A stretch of 64,000 nucleotides of DNA from Rossellomorea aquimaris (lineage in GTDB: Bacteria > Bacillota > Bacilli > Bacillales > Bacillaceae_B), in assembly GCF_000935355.1 (NCBI RefSeq), contig NZ_JXZC01000009.1, forward strand, positions 82,993 to 146,992, written 5' to 3'. Made by a program: the position numbers and the translations under genes. The stretch's first letter is position 1. Each line of letters starts with the position of its first letter. The notes under the pieces were generated by a model that worked only from the letters and a program-made list of their open reading frames with translations, was not told where the DNA came from and made no database searches. Shown here in pieces: positions 36,491 to 45,885 of this stretch.

Positions 36491-37249
36491 GTGGAATACA
36501 ATGTGAAAATTGACGCTTTTGAAGGTCCATTAGATCTTCTTTTGCATCTGATTAACTCGTTGGAAATTGATATATATGATATTCCTATGGCTCAAATTAC
36601 TGAGCAATATATGTTATATGTACATACGATGAAGAATTTGCAGCTTGATGTTGCCAGTGAATACTTAGTGATGGCTGCGACATTATTAGCCATTAAAAGT
36701 AAAATGCTGCTACCCAAACATGATGAAGGTCTTCTAAACGATGAAATTGAATTTGAAGAAGAAGATCCACGTGACGAACTAGTTGAACGATTGATCGAGT
36801 ATCGTAAATTCAAAGAAGCGGCAAATGAGCTGAAGCATCGTGAGGAAGAACGGGGACAAGTGTATACAAAGCCCCCAAGTGATCTTTCGGAATTTACGGA
36901 AGAAGTGGATTTGAAGAATAGTGAAGTCCAAGTGTCTTTATATGATATGTTAGGAGCTTTTCATAAATTATTGAGGCGCAAGAAGTTGCAAAAACCCGTT
37001 CAAACCAGAATTACCAGACAGGAAATATCCATTGAGAAAAGAATGAATGACATTCTTCATAGTTTACGAAATATCAAAGAGCGTACATCATTTACGAGTC
37101 TTTTCCAAACTGATAATAAAGAACATCTTGTCGTTACTTTCCTTGCTGTGCTGGAATTAATGAAGAGGAAGCAAATCATTGTCAACCAAGAAAATAACTT
37201 CACAGAAATATTTGTTGAAGCTGGAGAGGAGGTAGTGCTTGTTGAATAG
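36491..37249 (+). CDS. scpA: segregation and condensation protein A
   Basis: Kleisin subunit of the SMC-ScpAB condensin that compacts and separates chromosomes. The 252-residue protein starts with the typical [31 protein letters not shown] and has [11 protein letters not shown] near 75, an acidic linker and a C-terminal winged helix (about 170-250) that binds the SMC head. GTG start with GGTGAT upstream. Its end overlaps the scpB start by 11 bases, so the proteins are made together. Confidence 0.95.
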   Translation: MEYNVKIDAFEGPLDLLLHLINSLEIDIYDIPMAQITEQYMLYVHTMKNLQLDVASEYLVMAATLLAIKSKMLLPKHDEGLLNDEIEFEEEDPRDELVERLIEYRKFKEAANELKHREEERGQVYTKPPSDLSEFTEEVDLKNSEVQVSLYDMLGAFHKLLRRKKLQKPVQTRITRQEISIEKRMNDILHSLRNIKERTSFTSLFQTDNKEHLVVTFLAVLELMKRKQIIVNQENNFTEIFVEAGEEVVLVE

Positions 37250-37835
37250 CGGTAATTGGAAAGGGATTTTGGAAAGCTTATTGTTTGCAGCAGGAGATGA
37301 AGGTCTTTCACTTAAGCAAGTCTGTTCCGTTCTGGAGATCGGAGAGCAGGAAGCGATGGCAGTGATTGAAGAGTTAAAGCTGGATTATGAAAAGGATGCC
37401 AATCGGGGTATTTATATGATTGAGATAGCTGATACCTTTCAATTAGTGACAAAAAAAAGCAACGCCGATTATTTGAAGAAATTGGTCGAGTCACCAAATG
37501 TAAGCTTCTTATCTCAAGCAGCTCTTGAAACACTGGCTATTGTTGCTTATAAGCAGCCGATCACCAGGATGGAGATTGAACAAATCAGAGGTGTTAAAAC
37601 CGAGCGTCCCATTCAGACCCTGACGTCAAAAGGGCTGGTCAAGGAAGTCGGCAGGGCAGAAGGGACGGGTCGTGCCTATCTGTTTGGAACGACGAAAGAA
37701 TTTCTGGACTATTTTGGACTAAAGAGAATAGATGAACTTCCACCCTTGCCTGAAAATATAGAGGATGAATTCATGCAGGATGAAGCGGACTTATTCTTTG
37801 AGAAATTTCAGGAAACGATGGATTCGAAAGAATAG
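37239..37835 (+). CDS. scpB: segregation and condensation protein B
   Basis: Forms a dimer that clamps ScpA in the condensin. Two winged-helix domains: residues about 8-85 ([19 protein letters not shown]) and 90-170 ([28 protein letters not shown]), followed by an acidic tail. TTG start at 37239 (a second TTG follows) with GGAGG 6 bases upstream. 198 residues is usual. A terminator-like hairpin follows 25 bases later. Confidence 0.95.
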   Translation: MLNSGNWKGILESLLFAAGDEGLSLKQVCSVLEIGEQEAMAVIEELKLDYEKDANRGIYMIEIADTFQLVTKKSNADYLKKLVESPNVSFLSQAALETLAIVAYKQPITRMEIEQIRGVKTERPIQTLTSKGLVKEVGRAEGTGRAYLFGTTKEFLDYFGLKRIDELPPLPENIEDEFMQDEADLFFEKFQETMDSKE

Positions 37836-37859
37836 GGTAAAATCATACGTGAATAGAGT

Positions 37860-37907
37860 GAATAGGCAGGAACCCGGCTATATGACAGGAGGTCCTGCCT
37901 ATTTTTA
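37860..37907 (+). terminator. terminator after scpB
   Basis: AATAGGCAGGA and TCCTGCCTATT flank a long loop, followed by TTTATGG. Moderate T-run. Confidence 0.65.
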
Positions 37908-38101
37908 TGGGTCTTTCGTACAGAAAAATTCGAACGGAAGAGAATTTTCTTCAGGCCAGTTGTATCCGGTTTCGGCAAAAACCTCCCGGCTGCTTCGCTT
38001 CCTTGTTAAAAAGTGTGGAAGGAGAGTTTCATAGCATGCGGGAGGAATTGATCGAATTCGAGATTGAGTATCGAAACCAAAGGCTGAAATCAAAAGAATA
38101 G
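37907..38101 (+). pseudogene. ypuI: probable 3' remnant of ypuI (DUF3907)
   Basis: In B. subtilis ypuI lies between scpB and dacB. Here the same slot holds only about 195 bases with an open frame whose second half, FRQKPP, then LLKSVEGEFHSMREELIEFE and IEYRNQRLKSKE, looks like the C-terminal helix of that family as I recall it. The N-terminal two thirds are missing and the start has no ribosome binding site; the piece begins at the T-run of the scpB terminator and ends 8 bases before its own terminator. I therefore call it a decayed remnant. A new small gene is the alternative. The rest of 37836-38243 holds only the two terminators and the dacB promoter. Confidence 0.45.
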
Positions 38102-38109
38102 AATTTGGG

Positions 38110-38142
38110 AGAAACAGCTGAAAGACTCAGCTGTTTTTTTTG
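38110..38142 (+). terminator. strong intrinsic terminator
   Basis: GAAACAGCTGA and TCAGCTGTTTTTTTT form an 11-bp stem around AAGAC with eight T residues. It would end the ypuI remnant transcript. Confidence 0.88.
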
Positions 38143-38185
38143 TGGACCTTTGAAGTGTACTGTGCTGGAATTTCCGGATTTTCAT

Positions 38186-38214
38186 TCATATTACCCCTTG
38201 TCCTGCATAAACTT
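38186..38214 (+). promoter_or_regulatory. sigma-E promoter of dacB
   Basis: TCATATT (38186-38192), 13 bases, then CATAAACTT (38206-38214): a good sigma-E -35/-10 pair in front of a gene known to be sigma-E-dependent. Confidence 0.7.
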
Positions 38215-38243
38215 GTACAAACACGTTAGAACCAAAGGAGTAG

Positions 38244-39410
38244 ATGGGTGTGAATCGAAAGAGAGTGAAATTTTACATATATTATTTCCTTATCTTAACT
38301 TTATTGTTTGTAGTCGTTTCCAATGAAGTTCAGGCGGCACCTTCTGTCAGTTCAGAGAGGGCGATTTTAATGGATCAGGAGACGGGGAGGATACTTTATG
38401 AGAAGGATGCTCACAGTCAAAGTCGAATTGCCAGTATTACAAAGATCATGACCGCTATTCTGGCAGTAGAGTCCGGAAAGATGGATAAAGATGTAACGGT
38501 CTCTTCGAATGCAGCGGGTACGGAGGGGTCTTCCCTTTACTTAAAAGCAGGGGAGAAGATCAAGCTGGAAGATCTGGTGTACGGGCTTATGCTAAGGTCC
38601 GGGAATGATGCAGCAGTTGCCATCGCAGAATATGTTGGAGGAAGTCTGGACGGATTTGTTTATATGATGAATGAAAAGGCGAATGAAATCGGAATGGAAA
38701 ATACTCATTTTTCCAATCCCCATGGTCTGGATGATCATGAGGACCACTATTCTACTGCGTATGATATGGCAGTACTAACGAGATATTCAATGGAAAACGA
38801 ATTATACAAAAAGATTGCAGGAACCAAGGTTCATACTGCACCAAATCCAGAAGAAAAATGGGACCGTAAGTGGAAGAACAAAAATAGATTACTGACAGAA
38901 TTATATAAACACAGTACGGGTGGGAAAACGGGTTACACAAAACGAGCCAAAAGAACGCTTGTGTCCACAGCTTCCAAGGATGGAGAGAATCTCATTGCCG
39001 TTACACTCAATGGTCCCGATGATTGGAATGATCATATTGGAATGTTTGAGTACGGGTTTAAGCAATTTGATTATAGAATCGTTCTGGAAAAAGGTACGAT
39101 TGCTAAAATGGAAGACGAAATATACAAAGATCATGCCTATCTTAAACGGGAATCTGTCCTTACCCTTCAAGATGATGAAGTGGATGATGTGAAGGTAGAG
39201 TACAAAATGTTAAAGCCTAAAGAGGAATGGTTAAAGAATAAAAATGTACCTGAAGTGGTAGGGAAGGCTGTCGTGTATTTAGAAGACGAAGAAGTAGACA
39301 CTCTTCCCATTTTCTTTAAAACAACGGGCGGGACTGAAAAAGAAAAAAGCTGGTGGAAGTTTTGGGCATACTCCTTCGAGTCCTTTATAGGAGTCAGGGA
39401 TCATGGTTAA
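38244..39410 (+). CDS. dacB: D-alanyl-D-alanine carboxypeptidase DacB (PBP5*)
   Basis: Mother-cell carboxypeptidase that lowers spore cortex cross-linking. The 388-residue protein has a signal peptide ending VQAAP (near 32), the active-site ASITKIM (SxxK), RSGNDAA (SxN) and GGKTGYTKRAKR (KTG box), and a C-terminal domain ending in a WWKFWAYSFESF amphipathic anchor. AAAGGAG lies 4-5 bases before ATG 38244; GTG 38250 is an alternative. Its stop overlaps the spmA start, making a dacB-spmA-spmB operon as in B. subtilis. Confidence 0.93.
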   Translation: MGVNRKRVKFYIYYFLILTLLFVVVSNEVQAAPSVSSERAILMDQETGRILYEKDAHSQSRIASITKIMTAILAVESGKMDKDVTVSSNAAGTEGSSLYLKAGEKIKLEDLVYGLMLRSGNDAAVAIAEYVGGSLDGFVYMMNEKANEIGMENTHFSNPHGLDDHEDHYSTAYDMAVLTRYSMENELYKKIAGTKVHTAPNPEEKWDRKWKNKNRLLTELYKHSTGGKTGYTKRAKRTLVSTASKDGENLIAVTLNGPDDWNDHIGMFEYGFKQFDYRIVLEKGTIAKMEDEIYKDHAYLKRESVLTLQDDEVDDVKVEYKMLKPKEEWLKNKNVPEVVGKAVVYLEDEEVDTLPIFFKTTGGTEKEKSWWKFWAYSFESFIGVRDHG

Positions 39411-39996
39411 TCTCATTTGGGTCGGAATGACCATCATCGGTTTAGTGTTCGCCATAATAAATGGGAAAATGGAAGAGGTAAACGAAGCCATTTTCACATC
39501 TGCCAATGAAGCCGTCACTCTCTGTATAGGATTAGTCAGCGTTTTGGTATTTTGGCTGGGAATCATGAGGATTGCTCAGGAAGCGGGACTTCTGGATAAA
39601 CTGGCCAAGCTGTTCAGACCTTTTGTAACCAGGTTGTTTCCAGAAGTGCCGGATAATCATCCTGCAATGGGATATATATTATCGAATATGATGGCCAATA
39701 TGTTTGGCCTTGGAAACGCAGCAACACCGCTCGGGATCAAAGCAATGGAGCAATTGAAGGAGCTTAACGGAGGAAAAGACTATGCCAGCAGGTCTATGAT
39801 TACTTTCCTAGCGATCAATACGTCAAGTCTTACCATCATTCCCACAACGGTCATTGCGATCCGGATGAAATATGATTCAGCCTCTCCAACTGAAATTGTA
39901 GGACCGACCTTAATTGCCACAATGCTATCGACCATCGGAGCCATACTGATTGACCGTTATTTTCATTACAGACGTACTCGTCGTGAGGTGAAGTAA
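39403..39996 (+). CDS. spmA: spore maturation protein SpmA
   Basis: Membrane protein needed for full dehydration of the spore core. The 197-residue protein has four to five helices and the nucleoside-recognition (Gate) domain with FGLGNAATPLGIKAMEQL near residue 105. It starts 8 bases inside dacB and is followed directly by spmB; the two proteins work as a pair. Molecular function is unknown. Confidence 0.93.
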   Translation: MVNLIWVGMTIIGLVFAIINGKMEEVNEAIFTSANEAVTLCIGLVSVLVFWLGIMRIAQEAGLLDKLAKLFRPFVTRLFPEVPDNHPAMGYILSNMMANMFGLGNAATPLGIKAMEQLKELNGGKDYASRSMITFLAINTSSLTIIPTTVIAIRMKYDSASPTEIVGPTLIATMLSTIGAILIDRYFHYRRTRREVK

Positions 39997-40524
39997 ATGC
40001 AATGGATATCCACCATTTCATTATGGTTAATCCCCATTATGATTGGCTTCATATTAATCTATGGCACCCTTAAAAAGGTACCGACGTATGAAGTGTTTGT
40101 AGACGGGGGAAAAGAAGGAATTAAAATTGCCGTATCGATCATTCCTTTTCTCATTGGAATGCTTGTGGCAATTACTATTTTTAGAGAATCGGGAGCTCTT
40201 GAGTTCTTTGTGAACCTCATCCGTCCTGGGTTGCTTGCACTTGGTATTCCGCCAGAAATTGTACCGCTTGCCATCATCAGGCCGATTTCAGGAACAGCGG
40301 CCCTGGGTATGATGAGTGATATTGTCGCTACCCACGGGCCTGATTCCTTTATCGGCAGACTTGCATCAACCTTGCAGGGTAGTACAGATACGACTCTTTA
40401 CGTATTGACCGTGTACTTCGGAGCGGTAGGCATCAGGAAAATGGGAGACGCCCTTAAAGTTGGATTACTGGCAGATGTCGTAGGGATCGTTGCTGCCATA
40501 TTCATTGTCACGGTCATGTTTTAA
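39997..40524 (+). CDS. spmB: spore maturation protein SpmB
   Basis: A 175-residue membrane partner of SpmA, also a Gate/nucleoside-recognition domain protein, with RPISGTAALGMMSDIV near residue 90 and QGSTDTTLYVLTVYFGAVGI near 127. It begins directly after the spmA stop; GAGGTGAAGTAA overlaps the end of spmA and serves as ribosome binding site. A strong terminator follows. Confidence 0.93.
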   Translation: MQWISTISLWLIPIMIGFILIYGTLKKVPTYEVFVDGGKEGIKIAVSIIPFLIGMLVAITIFRESGALEFFVNLIRPGLLALGIPPEIVPLAIIRPISGTAALGMMSDIVATHGPDSFIGRLASTLQGSTDTTLYVLTVYFGAVGIRKMGDALKVGLLADVVGIVAAIFIVTVMF

Positions 40525-40555
40525 GGGTTGGCATCTATAAATAAAGGAAACAATG

Positions 40556-40602
40556 AGGTATAAAGAAATCGACTGAAAAGGTCGATTTTTCTTTATACCT
40601 TT
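40556..40602. terminator. terminator after spmB
   Basis: AGGTATAAAGAAATCGAC and GTCGATTTTTCTTTATACCT pair over about 18 bp around TGAAAAG. Confidence 0.8.
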
Positions 40603-40671
40603 CTATTTTGCCTGGATTATGTAATAATTCATGAAGACAAATGTATTGAAAATTAAATGAGGTGAAATACC

Positions 40672-41403
40672 GTGGAACGATTACAAAAGGTTATTGCTCA
40701 TAGTGGAGTAGCGTCTCGACGAAAAGCTGAGCAATTAATAATAGAAGGTAAAGTAAAGGTCAATGGTGTAGTAGTGAAAGAACTAGGAACAAAGGTTTCT
40801 AACTCCGATAGAGTTGAAGTCACAGGGATTCAGATTGAGAGAGAAAACAAAGTATACTATATGCTTTACAAGCCAAGAAGTGTCATTTCAGCTGTGACTG
40901 ACGATAAAGACCGTCAAGTTGTAACGGACTTCTTCCCTGAAATACAAGAAAGAATCTATCCTGTAGGAAGACTGGACTATGAGACGTCAGGTATTCTTCT
41001 TTTAACCAATGATGGAGAGTTCGCTAACTCCCTGATGCATCCAAGTAACGAAATTGAAAAAACATACGTAGCAAGATTAAAAGGCATCCCGCCTAAATTT
41101 AAAATAAGAGAGCTTGAAAAAGGGATTAAACTGGAGGACGGCATGACGGCTCCAGCAAAAGTGAAAGTGTTAAGCATCGATAAGAAACAAGGGAAATCCA
41201 TCGTCGAAATTACCATTCATGAGGGCAGGAACCGTCAAGTGCGCAGGATGTTCGAAGCGCTTGGGTATCCGGTTCAAAAGCTGAAACGGGAAAGATACGC
41301 ATTCCTGACTCTTCATGGCTTGAACGCAGGAGAAGGAAGAGAACTTACTCCACATGAAGTGAAACAGCTGAGAACACTGGCTGAAACAGGAAGTATCCGA
41401 TAA
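40672..41403 (+). CDS. rluB: 23S rRNA pseudouridine synthase RluB
   Basis: Converts a uridine of 23S rRNA helix 89 (E. coli U2605 equivalent) into pseudouridine. The 243-residue protein has an N-terminal S4 RNA-binding domain (residues 1-60, GVASRRKAEQLI), and the catalytic Asp in GRLDYETSGILLLTNDG near residue 103; EGRNRQVRRMFEALG near 185 is the RsuA-family signature. GTG start with AGGTGA 6 bases upstream. Between spmB and resA as in B. subtilis. Confidence 0.93.
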   Translation: MERLQKVIAHSGVASRRKAEQLIIEGKVKVNGVVVKELGTKVSNSDRVEVTGIQIERENKVYYMLYKPRSVISAVTDDKDRQVVTDFFPEIQERIYPVGRLDYETSGILLLTNDGEFANSLMHPSNEIEKTYVARLKGIPPKFKIRELEKGIKLEDGMTAPAKVKVLSIDKKQGKSIVEITIHEGRNRQVRRMFEALGYPVQKLKRERYAFLTLHGLNAGEGRELTPHEVKQLRTLAETGSIR

Positions 41404-41411
41404 AGAATAGG

Positions 41412-41441
41412 TTGGAAAGTGTCACATATCCTTCATATAAT
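41412..41441 (+). promoter_or_regulatory. candidate promoter of the res leader
   Basis: TTGGAA (41412-41417), 18 bases, TATAAT (41436-41441). A second TATAAT at 41469-41474 lacks a good -35. Either would give a 180-220-base leader before resA. Confidence 0.45.
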
Positions 41442-41550
41442 TTACACTATCTCTAAAGAGATAAATGATATAATGGGAAAGGAATTTTACCCTGAAATCC
41501 CAGGGACATTTCCCTGCTTATTATGAAGGAATGGATATTACATTATGGCA

Positions 41551-41590
41551 GGGACTGATCTCATAAGTGAATTCTTATGATGTCAGGCCC
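41551..41590 (+). other. stable hairpin in the resA 5' leader
   Basis: GGGACTGATCTCATAAG and CTTATGATGTCAGGCCC pair around TGAATT with two small internal mismatches. No T-run follows (TTTGCTAC), so it is not a simple terminator. A smaller CCCTG/CAGGG hairpin lies upstream near 41491-41506. No riboswitch class that I know fits. Confidence 0.6.
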
Positions 41591-41660
41591 TTTGCTACTG
41601 TAAAGAGAGAAAAAACTTTTCCATTCTTGAGAACGATTTCAATATGGGAGGCACACGTAC

Positions 41661-42191
41661 ATGAATAAGAAAAAACGCAGATTACTCATCCGGACAATTA
41701 TTCTCATTGTACTTACTTCTGCGGTGGCATATACCCTGTATGCAAACTTTACGAAGGATGAAAGAGGGCAGTTAAAGGTGGGTGACCAAGCGCCTGACTT
41801 TGTACTAGAAGATATGGAAGGGAATAAACATCGTTTGTCCGACTATGAGGGCCAAGGGGTATTCCTGAATTTCTGGGGAACATGGTGTAAACCATGTGAA
41901 AGAGAGATGCCATATATGAACAATCAATATAAGAAATATAAAGACCAAGGTGTACAGATATTGGCTGTTAATGTGGGAGAATCAGATTTCCTTATCAATC
42001 GATTCGTGTCTAAACACGGGTTGGAGTTCCCTATTTTAGTAGACAAAGAAGAGGAAGTTCAAAACGCGTACGGTATAGATCCTTTACCGACTACATTCCT
42101 CATCAACCCTCAAGGTGAAATTGAAAAAATCATTACTGGTACGATGTCAGAAGAAGATATCATTGAAGATTTAGAGAGCGTTAAGCCTTAG
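41661..42191 (+). CDS. resA: thiol-disulfide oxidoreductase ResA
   Basis: Membrane-anchored thioredoxin-like protein on the outside of the membrane that reduces the disulfide of apocytochrome c so heme can be attached. The 176-residue protein has a signal anchor (residues 7-25), the active site WCKPCEREMP near residue 75 and the family Glu in the FLNFWGTWC region. ATG with GGGAGG 9 bases upstream. First gene of resABCDE. Confidence 0.93.
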   Translation: MNKKKRRLLIRTIILIVLTSAVAYTLYANFTKDERGQLKVGDQAPDFVLEDMEGNKHRLSDYEGQGVFLNFWGTWCKPCEREMPYMNNQYKKYKDQGVQILAVNVGESDFLINRFVSKHGLEFPILVDKEEEVQNAYGIDPLPTTFLINPQGEIEKIITGTMSEEDIIEDLESVKP

Positions 42192-42225
42192 CTCAGCAGT
42201 TTAACTTGAAATAAGGAGTTTTAAC

Positions 42226-43893
42226 ATGAAAGAGATCAAATGTGAATGCGGTCATGTAAACCCGAATGGTACTGTTCTCTGCGAATCCTGTGGACGGGCT
42301 TTAACGGATGAAGCGAAGAACGAGAAGCTACATGACATGCGTTATGAAGGTAGTGCAAGGCGTTCCCAAACATATAATAAATCGATTGTCGATAAGATTT
42401 GGAATTTCTTTTCATCTGTAAAAGTTGGCGTATGGTTAATTGTCATCACACTTATCGCCTCTGCAGTCGGCACAATTTTGCCTCAGGAACAATATATTCC
42501 GAATGGACAGCCGGCAAATGAGTACTATGAAGATGTATACGGCTTTTTTGGAGAGTTATATTACACGTTAGGTTTCCATGATTTATATAGTTCATGGTGG
42601 TATCTACTATTAATCGCATCGATTGGAGTTTCCCTCGTGATTTGCAGTCTGGACCGGGTGATTCCCCTCTATCGTGCCCTCAAGAATCAACGCGTTTCCA
42701 GACATGTTGGTTTCCTGAAGCGTCAACGAATCTATGGGAAAACAGAAATGGTAGAAATCAATGACTCTATAAGCAAAACAAAAGAAAAATTAACACAAAA
42801 AAAATATAAAATCCGTGAAGAGGACGGCAACATCCTTGCAGAGAAAAATCGTTTTTCCAGATGGGGACCCTATGTGAATCATATCGGTCTTATCATTTTC
42901 TTATTCGGGGGCATGCTAAGGTTCGTTCCCGGAATGTATATTGATGAAACCGTGTGGATCCGTGAAGGTGAAACGAGAGCCGTTCCTGGTACGAAACAAG
43001 AATATTACTTAGAAAATAAAGGGTTTACGTTAGAGACATACGATAAAGACAAGGACAAAGAAGTATTTGGGGAAGCCATTGATAAGAATGGGACCATCGC
43101 AAAGAATTTCCAGTCTGACGTGGTACTCTATAAAGAATCCGGAGATAAACTTCCAGGACAAACGGCTGACCGGGAAGTGGAAAAAGAGGATTCAATCAGA
43201 GTAAATCACCCTTTGAAATTTGGAAACTTTGCCGTATACCAAACAAGCTACAAGTTGGATGAATTTAAATCAATGTCCTTTACATTTGATAATAAAGGGA
43301 CCGGGGAAAGCTTCGGTAAATTCACCGTCGATCTATTCGATCCTCAAGATACCTACTCATTTGAAGAAGGTTATAAAGTAGAGTTAATGGGATATTATCC
43401 TGATTTCTCTGGATTTAATGAACAAGGAGAGCCGCAAACCAAGTCTCCTTTACCGAATAATCCTGCATTCCTTTTCAAATTGTTCTCACCTGAAAAACCC
43501 GATGGTGAAGTGAGCTTTGTAGGAATCCAGCAAAACCTGGAACCCCTTGGTGACAATGACTATAAATTGTCATTTGCGGGTGTTGAGACAAGAGATGTAT
43601 CTGCTTTAACCGTTCATAAGGATCTCACTCTTTGGATATTGGCCGTCGGTGGAGCTATCTTTATGATAGGTGTCGTACAAGGAGCTTATTGGCACCACCG
43701 AAGAATCTGGATCAGGCGAACTGAAGATGGAGTCATCGTAGCCGGTCATACGAATAAAAACTGGCATGGATTAAAAAATGAAATCAACTTCGTTTTGGAA
43801 GGTACCGGAATTCAGGAGCCTGAAGATCAACAACAAAAAGACGAAGTAAGGAGGAATGAGGATGTCAACGACAACAATGGCAGAGTGGAGTAG
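42226..43893 (+). CDS. resB: cytochrome c biogenesis protein ResB
   Basis: With ResC forms the system II heme-delivery and attachment complex. The 555-residue protein has an N-terminal four-Cys zinc-ribbon-like start ([10 protein letters not shown] then LCESCGRA), then membrane helices near 65-85, 125-145, 215-235 and 470-490, with a large outer domain between the last two. The [24 protein letters not shown] helix is a ResB signature. AAGGAG precedes the ATG. Its end overlaps resC. Confidence 0.93.
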   Translation: MKEIKCECGHVNPNGTVLCESCGRALTDEAKNEKLHDMRYEGSARRSQTYNKSIVDKIWNFFSSVKVGVWLIVITLIASAVGTILPQEQYIPNGQPANEYYEDVYGFFGELYYTLGFHDLYSSWWYLLLIASIGVSLVICSLDRVIPLYRALKNQRVSRHVGFLKRQRIYGKTEMVEINDSISKTKEKLTQKKYKIREEDGNILAEKNRFSRWGPYVNHIGLIIFLFGGMLRFVPGMYIDETVWIREGETRAVPGTKQEYYLENKGFTLETYDKDKDKEVFGEAIDKNGTIAKNFQSDVVLYKESGDKLPGQTADREVEKEDSIRVNHPLKFGNFAVYQTSYKLDEFKSMSFTFDNKGTGESFGKFTVDLFDPQDTYSFEEGYKVELMGYYPDFSGFNEQGEPQTKSPLPNNPAFLFKLFSPEKPDGEVSFVGIQQNLEPLGDNDYKLSFAGVETRDVSALTVHKDLTLWILAVGGAIFMIGVVQGAYWHHRRIWIRRTEDGVIVAGHTNKNWHGLKNEINFVLEGTGIQEPEDQQQKDEVRRNEDVNDNNGRVE

Positions 43894-45052
43894 TAATTTA
43901 CTCTATGTATCCTTCATCATGTATTTGATTGCTACGTTGTTTTTTGGAGGCAGTATCCGCCAAAAAAACACAACTGAAACGAATCAGCAAAAATGGGGCT
44001 TGATTGGAATTGTTTTGACCCTTATCGGATTTGTCTCTCAATTAGGTTACTTCTTTTTAAGATGGGGAGCAGCAGGACACGCTCCAGTAAGTAATTTATT
44101 TGAATTCACAACCTTTTTCGGAATGACGCTTGTAGGAGCCTTTATCATTCTTTACTTTATGTATAAGACAACGATACTGGGTGTCATTGCATTGCCGTTT
44201 GCACTATTGGTGATCGCCTATGCCAGCATGTTCCCTAAAGACATTAGTCCATTGATTCCTGCTCTTCAAAGTGATTGGTTGAAAATTCATGTCACAACTG
44301 TTTCAGCAGGAGAAGCGATTTTATCCATCAGTTTTGTGGCAGGGTTAATCTATTTATTGAAATCAGTACAGCATACAAAAGGGAGCAAGCAATCGTTTTG
44401 GCTTGAAACCGTCATGTATTCTCTAGTTGTCGTATTAGGGTTTATTGTGGCATCAACTGCCTTTACCCTGGGGGATTACGAAGCGAACTTTCAATATGTC
44501 AATCAAGAAGGGGCCGAAGCGATTTCTGAGTACACACTCCCGGCTCTTGTCGGGCCCAATGAAGGCCAATTATTAACCGACAACGTAATGAAGCCACTGG
44601 TTGAAATGCCCGCCCTTATTAACGCTAAGAAACTTAATACCGTTATTTGGTCGTTTTTGATTGGGACAGGAATTTATCTTCTATTGCGTTTAATCTTCAG
44701 AAAGCGAATAGCTGCGAAATTACAGCCTTTGGTTAAAAATGTGAATCTGGACCTGATGGACGAAATCGGTTACCGCTCGGTATTAATCGGCTTTCCGGTC
44801 TTTACACTGGGAGGGCTTATCTTCGCCATGATCTGGGCGCAAATTGCCTGGACACGATTCTGGGGTTGGGATCCCAAAGAAGTGTGGGCATTAATTACAT
44901 TCTTATTCTATGCAGCCTTTCTGCATCTACGCTTATCTAAAGGGTGGCACGGTGAGAAATCTGCATGGTTAGCCGTCATCGGGGTTGCCATTATACTGTT
45001 CAACCTTGTGGCCGTTAACCTTATTATCGCAGGACTGCATTCATACGCTTAA
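43862..45052 (+). CDS. resC: cytochrome c biogenesis protein ResC (CcsA-type)
   Basis: Heme-handling partner of ResB. The 396-residue membrane protein has about eight helices and the heme-binding WWD-like motif [11 protein letters not shown] near residue 325, preceded and followed by conserved His residues ([11 protein letters not shown] near 65; [15 protein letters not shown] near 350). ATG 43862 has GGAGG 8 bases upstream; ATG 43856 is too close. Overlaps resB by about 30 bases. Confidence 0.93.
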   Translation: MSTTTMAEWSSNLLYVSFIMYLIATLFFGGSIRQKNTTETNQQKWGLIGIVLTLIGFVSQLGYFFLRWGAAGHAPVSNLFEFTTFFGMTLVGAFIILYFMYKTTILGVIALPFALLVIAYASMFPKDISPLIPALQSDWLKIHVTTVSAGEAILSISFVAGLIYLLKSVQHTKGSKQSFWLETVMYSLVVVLGFIVASTAFTLGDYEANFQYVNQEGAEAISEYTLPALVGPNEGQLLTDNVMKPLVEMPALINAKKLNTVIWSFLIGTGIYLLLRLIFRKRIAAKLQPLVKNVNLDLMDEIGYRSVLIGFPVFTLGGLIFAMIWAQIAWTRFWGWDPKEVWALITFLFYAAFLHLRLSKGWHGEKSAWLAVIGVAIILFNLVAVNLIIAGLHSYA

Positions 45053-45063
45053 GTGCTGAACGG

Positions 45064-45117
45064 GAGGGAGCTGACTATAACGAGAGTGATATTCTCTTTG
45101 AGTCAGCTTCTTTTTTC
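45064..45117 (+). terminator. terminator between resC and resD
   Basis: GAGCTGACT and AGTCAGCTTC pair outside an inner GAGA/TCTC stem and are followed by TTTTTTC. Read-through to resD is likely, since resD also has its own upstream region. Confidence 0.75.
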
Positions 45118-45168
45118 ATATAAAATATAGGATAATATGGTTTAATTAGACAAAAGGGGGATCTACCC

Positions 45169-45885
45169 ATGGAGGAAAACATTCGAATTTTAGTTGTAGA
45201 TGATGAAGACCGGATTCGTAGATTATTAAAAATGTATCTTGAAAGAGAAAACTATGAGATTGATGAAGCTGAAAATGGTGAAGAAGCGTTAGCATTGGCA
45301 TTAGAAAATAATTACGACTGTATCTTATTGGACATCATGATGCCAGGTATGGACGGGATCGAAGTGTGTAAGCACCTCCGTGAAAAGAAGGCGACCCCGG
45401 TGATCATGCTTACTGCTAAAGGAGAGGAAGTGAATAGGGTGCAAGGGTTCGAAGTTGGAACCGACGACTACATAGTGAAACCTTTTTCACCTCGCGAAGT
45501 AGTACTAAGGGTGAAAGCGCTATTAAGACGTTCTTCAAAGACGAGCTTTATTCAAACAGATGCGAAGACGAAGGATTTGATTGTGTATCCTCATCTTACC
45601 ATCGATAATGATGCCCACCGGGTAACGGCTGATGGAAAAGATGTGAATCTGACACCGAAGGAATACGAATTGTTATATTTCCTTGCCAAAGCTCCAGACA
45701 AAGTGTTTGACCGTGAACACCTGCTCAAGGAAGTATGGCATTACGAATTTTTCGGAGACTTGCGCACAGTTGATACTCATGTGAAGCGATTAAGAGAAAA
45801 ACTGAATAAAGTTTCTGAGATGGCTGCAAAAATGATTGTCACCGTATGGGGGGTAGGCTACAAATTCGAGGTAACGAATGAATGA
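45169..45885 (+). CDS. resD: response regulator ResD
   Basis: OmpR-family regulator of respiration and oxygen-limited genes. The 238-residue protein has a receiver domain with the acidic pocket VDDED (residues about 11-15), phosphorylated Asp in [11 protein letters not shown] near 58 and Lys in [10 protein letters not shown] near 108; the DNA-binding winged helix follows from about 130 ([26 protein letters not shown] to GVGYKFE). AAAAGGGGG precedes the ATG at a good distance. Overlaps resE by 4 bases. Confidence 0.95.
   Translation: MEENIRILVVDDEDRIRRLLKMYLERENYEIDEAENGEEALALALENNYDCILLDIMMPGMDGIEVCKHLREKKATPVIMLTAKGEEVNRVQGFEVGTDDYIVKPFSPREVVLRVKALLRRSSKTSFIQTDAKTKDLIVYPHLTIDNDAHRVTADGKDVNLTPKEYELLYFLAKAPDKVFDREHLLKEVWHYEFFGDLRTVDTHVKRLREKLNKVSEMAAKMIVTVWGVGYKFEVTNE

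Noticed and set aside
41471..41660. Small RNA RoxS/RsaE or a known riboswitch in the resA leader
   Set aside because: No C-rich seed motif pattern or aptamer core that I know could be matched; kept only as an unnamed structured leader.
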